A stretch of DNA of 64,000 bases. Source: Hermatobates lingyangjiaoensis. Lineage: Eukaryota; Arthropoda; Insecta; Hemiptera; Hermatobatidae. The notes under the pieces are model-generated. The model ran no database searches. It saw nothing but the letters and a program-made list of their open reading frames with translations, and was not told the DNA's origin. Positions within the stretch are counted from its first letter, which is position 1, and the number at the start of each line of letters is the position of its first letter. The position numbers and the translations under genes were made by a program. Where the stretch lies: NCBI GenBank assembly GCA_026182355.1, contig JAPFBL010000575.1, positions 165,001 through 229,000 of the forward strand, read 5' to 3'. Shown one piece after another: positions 32,602-43,138 of the stretch.

Positions 32602-32890
32602 TATTCAGGTAACTCACCACAAATGAATGAAGATAGTCGCTCTGAGGCCTTTCGTTTTCACGTCATCGGAGAGCAAGTGAATACAAGTTGTAGGCAGGTT
32701 ATGAATTTTGATTTATAGTTGGATTGAGATTGTGATTATGATTGGAAAAATACTGTCAATGATGCCAATCTTAATCCAACTATAAATCAAAATTCATAAC
32801 CTGCCTACAACTTGTATTCACTTGCTCTCTGATGACGTGAAAACGAAAGGCCTCAGAGCGACTATCTTCATTCATTTGTGGTGAGTTTTC

Positions 32891-32896
<6 letters not shown>
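32602..32896. repeat. Penelope tail palindrome, AAGGCC family
   Basis: Arms ~120 bp with ends TATTCAG...CTGAATA and centre near 32745. The right arm reads CTGATGAC, GT/AC stem closed by GAAA, then GAAAGGCC (32829-32848). The left arm carries CATCGGAG instead of CATCAGAG, one base off. (TA)n lies outside both ends (the right tract is 32895-32937). Confidence 0.88.
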
Positions 32897-32941
<45 letters not shown>

Positions 32942-32984
32942 TTCACGATCAATCACAAACACAGAACTAAGGAACAAACACACT

Positions 32985-33065
32985 TACTGTCTCTAATTTT
33001 TGGTTGAACCGTCATCAGGAGAGTTGAGAAAGGCACACCAAGCGCACTTGTGAAGTGATGGTGAC
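32985..33065 (-). mobile_element. Penelope tail, GGTT family
   Basis: Minus-strand CTGATGAC, GGTT/AACC, then AAAAATTAGAGAC; the G of GAAA is lost. Confidence 0.65.
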
Positions 33066-33111
33066 CAACCATCATCAGTGATGATTAGGCGAGACCAACC
33101 GTCGCTAATGT

Positions 33112-33530
33112 AGGAGTACAGACAGCTAATGTAGTGTATACAGAGTCATTTGCTTAACACTGTACTAATAATCGTATTTTCTACTATGCTATAATTTCTA
33201 ATGGAATTTTGGAATAGCAAGTCTAGTTAAATTTTTGATTCCATCAAAGACGGGTACGTTTGCTATGTATTATATATAACTGTAAACTTTTTTTTTATTT
33301 AATGTTTGCTTTAATAGAAACGCTGGTAATAAAGTAAGGTATGGAACTACAGTAGCCCAGTGGCTTGCGTGCTCGCCGATGACAGTAGTGCAAATGTATT
33401 ATAAATAAATGTAACAAAAATTTTTTTTTTAATTTAATATTTGCGTAATATAAACACTAGTAATAAAGTAAGGTATGAAACCAGAGTAGCCCGGTGGCTT
33501 GCGTACTCGCTGTTGACAGTAGCACAAGTA
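33112..33530 (+). mobile_element. Composite Helitron remnant with captured ~120-bp repeats
   Basis: A Helitron 3' end whose last bases read GTTTGCTATG instead of GTTTGCTAGT (about 33245-33272). It is followed by two ~120-bp repeats, each with AGTAGCCC(A/G)GTGGCTTGCG. It is cut at 33530 by the next Helitron. Confidence 0.7.
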
Positions 33531-34061
33531 TCTTTATAAATAAAATAATGATTTTGTCTGTACATTGCTTAGAACTGACTCATTTCAAGTTTTCTTTACG
33601 TTTCATACATTGGAGAAACCGAATCCACCCTTAGAAAAATTTCTGTCGGTTTGTCCGCAAAACTTTGTCACAGGTAAACTCAGCTACCATAAGACATATA
33701 AAGCTGAAACTTTTACAGTAGATTTGTGTAGGTCTAACTTAAAATATAGGCTATGAATTGATTGGAAATTCAACGTAGAAGTGAAGTTATGGACGTTTAA
33801 CGCAAAAATGTTTGTCACAAGTAAACTCAGCCACCATAAGACATAGCGAGCTGAAACATTGACACTGGATTTGTGTGTGCCTAACATAAAATATGGGCTC
33901 TAAATAGATTAATAATTCAGTACAGAAGCGAAGTTATGGGGCTTTTAGCTGTATTTTCCTAACTTCACTGACAAGTTTGTTTTGAAAATACACAGGTGTG
34001 GCAAGTAGGTATTGTTAGTTGATTTTAATTTCAATTGAGCATATGAATATATTGTGTACTA

Positions 34062-34890
34062 GCAAATGTACCCGTCTTTGACGGAATCAAAAATTCTATT
34101 ATACTTGGTATTCCAAAATATCAATTATAGTATTATACTAATACTATAATAAGAAATTGTAGAATAGTAGAAAACACCATTATTAGTACAGTGTTAAACA
34201 AATGCCTCTGTATACACTACATTAGCTGTCTGTCCTTCAGGTTCATGGAAGAACAATCAGTTGAAACCTCTGACTATTGAGCAAGTAAACTACAGTTGAC
34301 CACGTGAGAAAAACTTGGTTTTGCTAACTTGAATTCCTGCGTTAGATAAAGTCTCCCTTTGCGACTTAGTTAACGTCATTGCGAAATAGACTCTGACCGG
34401 ACTTTTCAATAATTTCAACGTAAACAGACAGTGGCTCGGAATCAATGGTATGTGTGGTATACACACAGACTCCCCAATACCACATCCAGTCATTATGTCC
34501 GCCTCTATGGCATACCTGTGTAGAGCACGAACTCAGAGTCTTGTCCCGTTGCACAGTTTTGGGGCACTCATGTTTCGTAACATGAAATTTGTTACTGCTA
34601 CTAAATTGCAGCATGATTGGTTCTCCTACTTTAAGTTTTTACTCATGAGCAGGCAGTCCAGGAGAAATAAATTCAGAGTCAATAAATTCAATTAGATAAT
34701 GAACTGCTTCTTCATCACTAATCCAATTTCTTTACTGACTTGTAAGTTCTTTCCTCGGTTTCATATAGCGTAAGAACTTGTTTGTTGATTTATCATGCCT
34801 GTTCATATTAAGGGCTGAGAATTGCTCGTTTACAAAAGATTTATTCTCAATAGATAGTACATCCTTAACTCTGTGAAACACCATTTCAAT
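34062..34890 (-). pseudogene. Helitron helicase C-terminus (in the middle Helitron)
   Basis: Minus-strand frames give FHRVKDVLSIENKSFVNEQF, IMTGCGIGESVCIPHIPLIP and VRVYFAMTLTKSQ, with stops and frame changes between them. Same order as at 3090-3597. Confidence 0.8.
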
Positions 34891-35479
34891 GATGTCAAAT
34901 ACGCAATCTTTATAAATAAAATAATGATTTTGTCTGTACATTGCTTAGAACTGACTCATTTCAAGTTTTCTTTACGTTTCATACATTGGAGAAACCGAAT
35001 CCACCATTAGAAAAATTTCTGTCGGTTTGTCGGTTTGTCGGTTGTCGTTTGTCGGTTTGTCGTTTGTCGGTTTGTCCGCAAAACTTTGTCACAGGTAAAC
35101 TCAGATACCATAAGACATACAAAGCTGAAACTTTTACAGTAGATTTGTGTAGGTCTAACTTAAAATATAGGCTATGAATTGATTGGAAATTCAACGTAGA
35201 AGTGAAGTTATGGACGTTTAACGCAAAAATGTTTGTCACAAGTAAACTCAGCCACCATAAGACATAGCGAGCTGAAACATTGACACTGGATTTGTGTATG
35301 CCTAACTTAAAATATGGGCTCTAAATAGATTATTAATTCAGTACAGAAGCGAAGTTATGGGGCTTTTAGCTGTATTTTCCTAACTTCAGAGACAAGTTTG
35401 TTTTGAAAATACACAGGTGTGGCAAGTAGGTATTGTTAGTTGATTTTAATTTCAATTGAGCATATGAATATATTGCGTA

Positions 35480-36130
35480 TTTGACATCATTGAAATGGTG
35501 TTTCACAGAGTTAAGGATGTACTATCTATTGAGAATAAATGTTTTGTAAACGAGCAATTCTCAACTCTTAATATGAACAGGGAGGAAAAATCAACAAACA
35601 AGTTCTTACGCTATATGAAGCCGAGGAAAGAACTTACAAGTCAGTAAAGAGATTGGATTAGTGACGAAGAAGCGGTTCATTATGTAATTGAATTTCTTGA
35701 CTCTGAATTTATTTCTCCTGGACTGCCTGCTCATGAGTAAAAACTTAAAGTAGAGCACCAATCATGCTGCAATTTAGTAGCAGTAACAAATTTCATGTTA
35801 CGAAACATGAGTGCCCCAAAACTGTGCAACGGGACACGACTCTGAGTTCGTGCTCTACACAGATATGCCATAGAGGCGGACATAATGACTGGATGTGGTA
35901 TTGGGGAGTCTGTGTGTATACTTCACATACCATTGATTCCGAGCCACTGTCTGTTTACGTTGAAATGATTGCAAAGTCGGGTCAGAGTCTATTTCGCAAT
36001 GACGTTAACTAAGTCGCAAAGGGAGACTTCATCTAACGCAGGAATACAAGGTAGCAAAACCAAGTTTTTCTCACATGGTCAAATGTAGTTTACATGCTCA
36101 ACGGTCAGAGGTTTCAACTCTTTCTTCTAC
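35480..36130 (+). pseudogene. Helitron helicase C-terminus (in the inner Helitron)
   Basis: VFHRVKDVLSIENKCFVNEQ, EEAVHYVIEFLDSEF, SPGLPAHE then a stop, and later the TGCGIGES region. Interrupted by stops and frameshifts. Confidence 0.8.
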
Positions 36131-36364
36131 CATGAACCTGAAGGACAGACAGCTAATGTAGTGTATAAGCTGGAGGCATTTGTTTAACACTGTAGTAATA
36201 ATGGTATTTTCTACTATTCTATAATTTCTAATGACATTTTGAAATACCAAAAATGACGGAACTTCTGATTCCTCCGTGGTATAGCCGAAAGGCAATAGGC
36301 ACACGGCAATAAAACAAAACAGGAACTTCTGATTCCGTCAAAGACGGGTACGTTTGCTATGTAT

Positions 36365-36615
36365 TATATATAACTGTCAACTTTTTTTTTAATTTAATAT
36401 TTGCTTAATAAATACACTGGTAATAATGTAAGGTATGGGACCAGAGTAGCCCAGTGGCTTGCGTGATCGCCGATGACAGTAGTGCAAATGTATTATAAAT
36501 AAACACAACAAAAATATTTTTTTTTAATTTAATATTTGCGTAATATAAACACTGGTAATAAAGTAAGGTATGGAACCAGAGTAGCCCAGTGGCTTGCGTG
36601 CTAGCTTTTGACTGG
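36365..36615. repeat. ~120-bp repeats captured in the Helitron
   Basis: Two copies of a unit with TAATATTTGC(T/G)TAATA, GTAAGGTATGG and AGTAGCCCAGTGGCTTGCG. The last piece resembles a tRNA A box, but no B box follows. Homologues at 33290-33530 and 38375-38750. Confidence 0.75.
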
Positions 36616-37486
36616 GAGCACGTTAATTAGAACTAACTCATTTCATGTTTTCTTTACGTTTCATACTTCAGAGTAGCCACATGTACCCTTAGAATAATTT
36701 CTGTCTGTCGGTTTGTCCACAAAATATTGCTACCATAAGACATATAAAGCTGAAACATTGATTGTAGATTTGTGTATGTCTAACTTAAAATCTAATCTTT
36801 GTATACAGAGGCTTTTTTTTAGCACTGTACTAATAATGGTATTTTCTACTATTCTATAACTTCTAATTGTAGTATTAGTATAATACTATAATTGATATTT
36901 TGGAATACCAAGTATAATAGAATTTTTGATTCCGTCAAAGACGGGTACGTTTGCTAGTATATTCATATGCTCAATTGAAATTAAAATCAACTAACAATAC
37001 CTACTTGCCACACCTGTGTATTTTCAAAACAAACTTGTCTGTGAAGTTAGGAAAATACAGCTAAAAGCCCCATAACTTCGCTTCTGTATTGAATTAATAA
37101 TCTAGTTAGAGCCCATATTTTAAGTTAGGCCCACACAAATCCAGTGTCAATGTTTCAGCTTGCTATGTCTTATGGTGGCTGAGTTTACTTGTGACAAACA
37201 TTTTTCCGTTAAACGTCCATAACTTCACTTCTACGTTGAATTTCCAATCAATTCATAGCCTATATTTTAAGTTAGACCTACACAAATCTACTGTAAAAGT
37301 TTCAGCTTTATATGTCTTATGGTAGCTGAGTTTACCTGTGACAAAGTTTTGCGGACAAACCGACAAACCGACAGAAATTTTTCTAAGGGTGGATTCGGTT
37401 TCTCCAATGTATGAAACGTAAAGAAAACTTGAAATGAGTCAGTTCTGAGCAATGTACAGACAAAATCATTATTTTATTTATAAAGA

Positions 37487-38150
37487 TTTGACATCATTGA
37501 AATGGTGTTTCACAGAGTTAAGGATGTACTATCTATTGAGAATAGATGTTTTGTAAACGAGCAATTCTCAACTCTTAATATGAACAGGGAGGAAAAATCA
37601 ACAAACAAGTTCTTACGCTATATCTTACCGAGGAAAGAACTTACAAGTCAGTAAAGAGATTGGATTAGTGACGAAGAAGCAGTTCATTATCTAATTGAAT
37701 TTCTTGACTCTGAATTTATTTCTCCTGGACTGCCTGCTCATGAGTAAAAACTTAAAGTAGAGCACCAATCATGCTACAATTTAGTAGCAGTAACAAATTT
37801 CATGTTACGAAACATGAGTGCCCCAAAACTGTGCAACGGGACACGACTCTGAGTTCGTGCTCTACACAGATATGCCATAGAGGCGGACATAATGACTGGA
37901 TGTGGTATTGGGGAGTCTGTGTGTATACTTCACATACCATTGATTCCGAGCCACTGTCTGTTTACGTTGAAATGATTGCAAAGTCCGGTCAGAGTCTATT
38001 TCGCAATGACGTTAACTAAGTCGCAAAGGGAGACTTCATCTAACGCAGGATACATGGTAGCAAAACCAAGTTTTTCTCACATGGTCAAATGTAGTTTACA
38101 TGCTCAACGGTCAGAGGTTTCAACTCTTTCTTCTACCATGAACCTGAAGG
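37487..38150 (+). pseudogene. Helitron helicase C-terminus (in the outer Helitron)
   Basis: Nearly identical to 35480-36130, with the same stops, so both descend from one already dead helicase. Confidence 0.8.
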
Positions 38151-38374
38151 ACAGACAGCTAATGTAGTGTATAAGCTGGAGGCATTTGTTTAACACTGTA
38201 GTAATAATGGTATTTTCTACTATTCTATAATTTCTAATGACATTTTGAAATACCAAAAATGACGGAACTTCTGATTCCTCCGTGGTATAGCCGAAAGGCA
38301 ATAGGCACAGGGCAATAAACCAAAACAGGAACTTCTGATTCCGTCAAAGACGGGTACGTTTGCTATGTATTATA

Positions 38375-38750
38375 TATAACTGTCAACTTTTTTTTAATTT
38401 AATATTTGCTTAATAAATACACTGGTAATATTGTAAGGTATGGGACCAGAGTAGCCCAGTGGCTTGCGTGATCGCCGATGACAGTAGTGCAAATGTATTA
38501 TAAATAAATGTAACAAACAAATATTTTTTTGAATTTAAAATGTGGATAATATAAAAGATGGTAATAAAGTAAAGGGATCTAGCCAGGGTTGCCAGTAGCT
38601 TGCTTGCTCGCCGATGACAGTAGTGCAAATGTATTATAACTAAACACAACAAAAATATTTTTTTTTAATTTAATATTTGCGTAATATAAACACTGGTAAT
38701 AAAGTAAGGTATGGAACCAGAGTAGCCCAGTGGCTTGCGTGTTAGCTTTT
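38375..38750. repeat. ~120-bp repeats, three copies
   Basis: As at 36365-36615 but with an extra, more diverged middle copy (38510-38635). Confidence 0.75.
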
Positions 38751-39563
38751 GACTGGGAGCACGTTAATTAGAACTAACTCATTTCAAGTTTTCTTTACGT
38801 TTCATACTTCAGAGTAGCCACATGTACCCTTAGAATAATTTCTGTCTGTCGGTTTGTCCACAAAATATTGCTACCATAAGACATATAAAGCTGAAACATT
38901 GATTGTAGATTTGTGTATGTCTAACTTAAAATCTAATCTTTGTATACAGAGTCTTTTTTTTAGCACTGTACTAATAATGGTATTTTCTACTATTCTATAA
39001 CTTCTAATTGTAGTATTAGTATAATACTATAATTGATATTTTGGAATACCAAGTATAATAGAATTTTTGATTCCGTCAAAGACGGGTACGTTTGCTAGTA
39101 TCTATATAAATAAAAGAGAGGTTTTATCTGTACATTGCTTAGAACTGACTCATTTCAAGTTTTCTTTATGTTTCATACTTTAGAAAAGCCGCATGTACCC
39201 TTAGAATAATTTCTGTCTGTCTGTTTGTCGATATGTTATAGTCACCCACCAGTAAACTCAGCCAATATAAGACATAACAAGTTGAAACTTTGACAGTAGA
39301 TTTCTGTATGTCTAACTTAAAATCTAAACTTTGAATGGATTGAATATTCAACGATGAAGCGAAGTTTTGAACTTTAAAGCCGTGTTTGGTTAACTACACA
39401 GATATGTTTATTTTGAAAATATACAGGTTTAGCAAGTAGGTATTGATGGTTGATTTTAATTTCATTTGCGTACATGAATATATTGCATATTTGAACTTAT
39501 TGACAAGGTGTTTCCCAGAGTTCAAGATGTTCAGAATTCAGAATTCATGATATTCAGAATAAA

Positions 39564-39871
39564 CATCATGATTTGTGTTCTTGACCCAGTATTTATATGA
39601 TGTAATTTTTTGTGGGTTGAGGTCCAATGATTTTAAACTAGTCCCTTTGCGGACGTTTCGACATATATTTATGTTATCTTCAGGGCTTGGAAATCTGTTT
39701 ATGTTGCAGCATACCTATTTACTACAGTAGCCATCATGTAACAGTAGTAAATAGGTATGCTGCAACATAGACAGATTTCCAAGCCCTGAAGATGACATAA
39801 ATATATGTCGAAACGTCGGCAAAAGGACTGGTTTAAAATCATTGGACCTCAACCCTCAAAAAATTACATCA
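39564..39871. mobile_element. Penelope palindrome insertion with 13-bp target duplication
   Basis: Arms start at 39595 and end at 39874, centre near 39735. The right arm has CTGAAGAT, GACATA/TATGTC and GAAACGTCGGC (39786-39814). TATTCAGAATAAA flanks it at about 39551-39563 and 39872-39884, and the Helitron relative lacks the insert. The left end extends further (CATGATTTGTGTTCTTGACC) than the right. A relative lies at 53886-54190. Confidence 0.82.
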
Positions 39872-39884
39872 TATTCAGAATAAA

Positions 39885-40440
39885 TAGATTTGTGAACAAG
39901 CAATTCTGAACCCTTAATATGAACAGGCAGGAAAAATCAACAAACAAGTTCTTACGCTATATCAAGCCGAAGATAGAACTTAAAAGTCAGTAAAGAGAGT
40001 GATTAGTAATGAGGAAGTAGTTCATTATCTTTTTGAAATCGTGATTGCTCCTGGACTGCCTGCTCATGAGTACTTGCTTGAAGAAGGTGCACCATAAAGA
40101 TACGATTTAGTATCAGTAAAACAATTCATGTTACGAAACTTGAGTGTCTCGGGAAATGTGCAACAGGACATGACTCTGAGTTTGTTCTCTTTACTGATAT
40201 GCCATAGAGACGGACATCATGACTGGGTGTGGAATGGGGAGTCTGTATGTATACGACCCATACCACTGATTCCGAGCCACTATCTGTTTCCGTTGAAGCA
40301 ATTGCAAAGTCCTTTTAGAGTCTATTTCGCATTGATATTAACTAAGTCGAAAAAGGGAAACTTTATCTAACGCAGGAATGTAGTTTGTTTGCTCAAGAGT
40401 CAGAGGTTCCAACTGTTTGTTTTTCCATGAACCTGAAGGA
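39885..40440 (+). pseudogene. Helitron helicase C-terminus, most decayed copy
   Basis: Remnants of LRN, a GCGIGES-type region and FALILTKSK. Many indels. Confidence 0.7.
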
Positions 40441-40559
40441 CAGACATCTAATATGGTGTATACAGGAGCATTTGTTTAACACTGTACTAATAATGGAATA
40501 TTTTACTATTCTATAATTTGTAATAATATTTTGGAATACCAAGTACAATCGAATGTTTG

Positions 40560-40760
40560 ATTTAGTCAAAGACGGGTAGTTTTGTTAGTTTATATATATA
40601 TATATATATATTTGTAAAAGTTGGAAGCAATCCTTCATTTAAACATATATTGTTAAATAACCCCCCATATTTGGCTTGTATCTGCTTCTTACACAATTTC
40701 TCCAGTTTCCGGAATTCCTTCCTCGTCCTCTTCATTAAAACTATAAAGCTTATCACCAAT
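40560..40760 (-). pseudogene. Penelope-like ORF N-terminal fragment ending in (TA)n
   Basis: The minus strand reads MKRTRKEFRKLEKLCKKQI, FNNICLNEGLLPTFTNI, then Tyr-Ile repeats from (TA)n at 40591-40611. The native frame is replaced by (TA)n immediately after TNI. It lies downstream (on the minus strand) of the GIY-YIG remnant 41290-40981 and its tail. Confidence 0.75.
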
Positions 40761-40980
40761 ATTGCTAGTCGACATGTTTTGAATGTACCACATTCATCAT
40801 CAGGGCAATAATGAGAATAATAGTAGGATTGTTAGTTTATTTAGAGGTGGATTACTATTGGAATGTTCATAGGACATCGCCCTGGGACACATTATTATGG
40901 GGGATTAAGGCAGGGTGGTTGGACTCACCTACTACCTGGCTAATCTGGTTTGGCCTGTTGGAAAATAGTTTTAAAATTTG
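40760..40980 (-). mobile_element. Penelope tail between GIY-YIG and N-terminal region
   Basis: The minus strand carries CTGATGAT, stem GAATG/CATTC (loop TGGTA) and AAAACATGTCG; the G of GAAA has changed. Same family as 42671-42698. Confidence 0.65.
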
Positions 40981-41295
40981 TTAAGAATTATTAAGTTGGA
41001 TATTTATAGCTGGCTGCTTTTCTTGAATTTTTAATGCTTCTAATATTTGTAATTTAACATGGTTTCTTTCTTTAGCGATAATTTTCGTGGAATTCACCAT
41101 CATTTCTCTTGTGAGTTTTGTCTTATGGAGTGATTTTTCTCTTGTATGGGATTTTGGCGCGCCGGCAGAAAGGTGCATGGTAATTCTTCTTGATAATAAA
41201 GTCGTGGTCATTCCTATATATGAGCTTTTACGGGCCTCGCAGCTCCCGATATTGCATGATTACTCATATATAAGATTTGTTTCTTTTGATTCTTT
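40981..41295 (-). pseudogene. Penelope GIY-YIG endonuclease fragment
   Basis: The minus strand reads NIGSCEARKSSYIGMTTT, LLSRRITMHLSAGAPKSH, and NHVKLQILEALKIQEKQP then AIN. This is the GIY-YIG fold region from YIG through the catalytic Arg to the Glu helix. One stop upstream. The 42190 copy is the same family. Confidence 0.8.
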
Positions 41296-41339
41296 TAATT
41301 ATTTATAGTTTTATTATTAATTATTTGAAATATTTATAG

Positions 41340-41482
41340 TTTTAATGAAGAAACGAGGAGGAATTCGGGAAACTGATGAAATTATGTATGAAACAGATAC
41401 AAGCCAAATATGGGGCGTTATTTAACATTATATGTTAAAATGAAGGACTGCTTCCAAATTTTACAAATATATATATATAATA
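41340..41482 (+). pseudogene. Penelope N-terminal fragment, frameshifted
   Basis: Nucleotide match in the opposite orientation to 40610-40745 (GATACAAGCCAAATATGGGG ... GGACTGCTTCCAA ... TTACAAATATATATA). It ends in TA repeats at the same codon. Confidence 0.7.
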
Positions 41483-41831
41483 AAAACTTTTTCTTCTTCT
41501 TGGAGTTTGGTCAGGGTTAATATACGGAATCACTTTTTCGCCAACGTTTCGTCTTTATTTTAAGACATCCTCAGGGCTATAAACTAACAAAAAAACAATG
41601 GACATTTGTCATATCTACTTTACAATCATCATAACAAATTCAGAAAACTTATTTACTCTTACTTACTTACTTTGAATTTGTTATGATGATTGTAAAATAG
41701 AGATGACAAATGTCCATTGTTTTTTGTTAGTAAATAGCCCTGAGGATGTCTTAAAATAAAGACGAAACGTTGGCGAAAAGGTGATTCCTTATATTAACCC
41801 TGAAGAAACTCTAAGAAGAAGAAAAAGTGTT
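41482..41831. repeat. Penelope tail palindrome, GTCTT/AAGAC family
   Basis: Arms ~150 bp, centre near 41660. The right arm has CTGAGGAT, GTCTT/AAGAC and GAAACGTTGGCG (41740-41768). Confidence 0.85.
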
Positions 41832-41863
41832 TATTAGTAAATTGCGGCCAAGAAAACAATACC

Positions 41864-41867
<4 letters not shown>

Positions 41868-41914
<47 letters not shown>
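41868..41914. repeat. (TA)n microsatellite
   Basis: Left flank of the N-terminal fragment 41940-42110. Confidence 0.9.
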
Positions 41915-41920
<6 letters not shown>

Positions 41921-41939
41921 GTATTTAAATTGTTGATAT

Positions 41940-42110
41940 CTATTAAAGTGTTTCAAAAAAGTGTCTCAATGTCCTTTGAACAACTCATTTGGGAATTACC
42001 ACCTTATATTCGTAAGACTGTCAGGAGACTGGAACAGCTTAGTTTGAAAGTTGTTAATACCGTAGCTGCGGTACATTTCAACAAAATATATTTATACCAT
42101 CTATATATAT
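41940..42110 (+). pseudogene. Penelope-like ORF N-terminal fragment
   Basis: WELPPYIRKTVRRLEQLSLK then VVNTVAAVHFNKI resembles RKLVRKIESLSVKIVN at 30490. It breaks off into ATATATTTATACC. Confidence 0.6.
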
Positions 42111-42189
42111 ACTTATTATAAAAGCCCACCTGTGAGTAGCCTGTTTATTAAAAATAATAATCAAGACAAAAGTTCACATTTAAAGGAAA

Positions 42190-42500
42190 GAAATCTAGTG
42201 TACGAGTATACATGTACTAATGGGGACTGTGAAACCCAAAAACACTCGTACATTGGTATGACTACCACTTTCCTATCAAGAAGGCTCACCATGCACCTAA
42301 TGAACTGAGCACCCAAAAAACATACGCAAGACAAGCATAATGTTTAATTAACCCGAGAGAATCTGGTTAAAAATACTAAAATTATAACAAAAGAAAGTAA
42401 CCACCATAAACTAAAAATTTTGGAGGCTATATTCATTCAAAAACTAAAGCCACTCCTAAATATTCAGGTCGAAAACAGTAGCCGTATTTTGAAACTGTTT
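42190..42500 (+). pseudogene. Penelope GIY-YIG endonuclease, one in-frame stop
   Basis: VYEYTCTNGDCETQKHSYIG, MTTTFLSRRLTMHLMN, stop, APKKHTQDKHNV, stop, then NHHKLKILEAIFIQKLKP and LLNIQ. The nuclease core is almost complete apart from point stops. Truncated on the 5' side. Confidence 0.8.
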
Positions 42501-42670
42501 AGTTCACATCAAGGGCATCCAGAAACCCTTGCAGGTAGCGACTCGGCCGAAAGGCCACTCACCCCACAGGATTAACGCCCACCATTTCTTAAACTTTATG
42601 GAAAACAACCCATTCTACCTTCTCCATGTATATATAAACCAGATATTTCAGTTTAGATCTTATTTACGTC

Positions 42671-42698
42671 CTGATGATGAATGTTGATCATTCGAAAC
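42671..42698 (+). other. Hammerhead-core-like motif, GAATG/CATTC stem
   Basis: CTGATGA, one T, stem GAATG/CATTC, loop TTGAT, GAAAC. It sits between the GIY-YIG remnant (42190-42500) and an N-terminal fragment (42722-42820), so its place in the element is clear. Confidence 0.65.
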
Positions 42699-42721
42699 AT
42701 GTCGTCTATAGGAGATGTACT

Positions 42722-42820
42722 TTATTGTGTAGACGAAATAACGAGAGTGTTATTTAGAAAAATTGAGAAACTTTTTAAGAAACAGGTATCAGCTAAATTT
42801 GGTGTCATTTTCAATAATAA
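42722..42820 (+). pseudogene. Penelope-like ORF N-terminal fragment ending in (TA)n
   Basis: VDEITRVLFRKIEKLFKKQV then SAKFGVIFNNN runs directly into (TA)n at 42822-42843. Confidence 0.72.
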
Positions 42821-42849
42821 TATATATATATATATATATATATAGTATA

Positions 42850-43138
42850 TTGGCTCTTGTCTTCTCCCTCTCAACTTCCTTTCTTTGAGGACGACTGTTT
42901 GAAAGGTCGAAATATTGAATGTGAGTCCTCTAAAGTGTTTGGAGTTTGTCAAAGTTTTTAAAGTATGTATTTATATATATATCTGTATACACTGCTTTGT
43001 TGGTAAGTAGACAGTACGACAGTAGGATGGGGTTGTGTGTATATTGTAGACGGTCCCCCGATGGTGAATAATGAAGCACTGTCAGAGTCACTGCCCCCCC
43101 CCCCCCCCCCACCTATATAAATAGTGACTGAAAGCACA
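42850..43138. other. Tail scraps and a poly-C run
   Basis: A possible tail (GAAAGGTCGAAATATTGAAT near 42900) and poly-C at 43094-43111. Nothing else supported. Confidence 0.45.

Larger units (their letters stand above)
34907..36957 (+). mobile_element. Inner Helitron
   Basis: TC at 34907 after A and CTAG at 36954-36957 before T; 2,051 bp. It contains a helicase C-terminal pseudogene, the mutated CTATG terminator near 36355, ~120-bp repeats and a truncated second Helitron end. A small (TCGGTTTG)n-like expansion lies at 35020-35080. Confidence 0.88.
34059..37486 (-). mobile_element. Middle Helitron (minus strand)
   Basis: Its 3' CTAG is at 34059-34062 and its 5' TC (seen as GA) at 37485-37486. 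The outer element's A (34058) and T (37487) flank it. It is itself split by the inner element; the two halves rejoin exactly as ACGCAA|TATATTCATATG. Without the nest it is ~1.38 kb. Confidence 0.85.
33531..39098 (+). mobile_element. Outer Helitron of a three-level nest
   Basis: TC at 33531 after an A and CTAG at 39095-39098 before a T. It is interrupted at 34058|37487 by a minus-strand copy of its own family. Joining the flanks at that point restores the family order GTATTTGACATC. Without the insertion it is ~2.14 kb. It contains a helicase C-terminal pseudogene, a mutated inner terminator (CTATG, about 38361) and a second, truncated Helitron end that supplies the real 3' terminus. Confidence 0.85.
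39101..40588 (+). mobile_element. Helitron with nested Penelope palindrome
   Basis: TC at 39101, only two bases after the outer Helitron's CTAG. The 3' end has mutated to TTAG (40585-40588) after GTCAAAGACGGGTAG. Contains the nested palindrome 39564-39871 and a helicase remnant. Confidence 0.75.

Noticed and set aside
36590..36620. tRNA A box (AGCCCAGTGG) in the ~120-bp repeats
   Set aside because: No B box at the right distance and no cloverleaf; treated as a chance match within a captured repeat.
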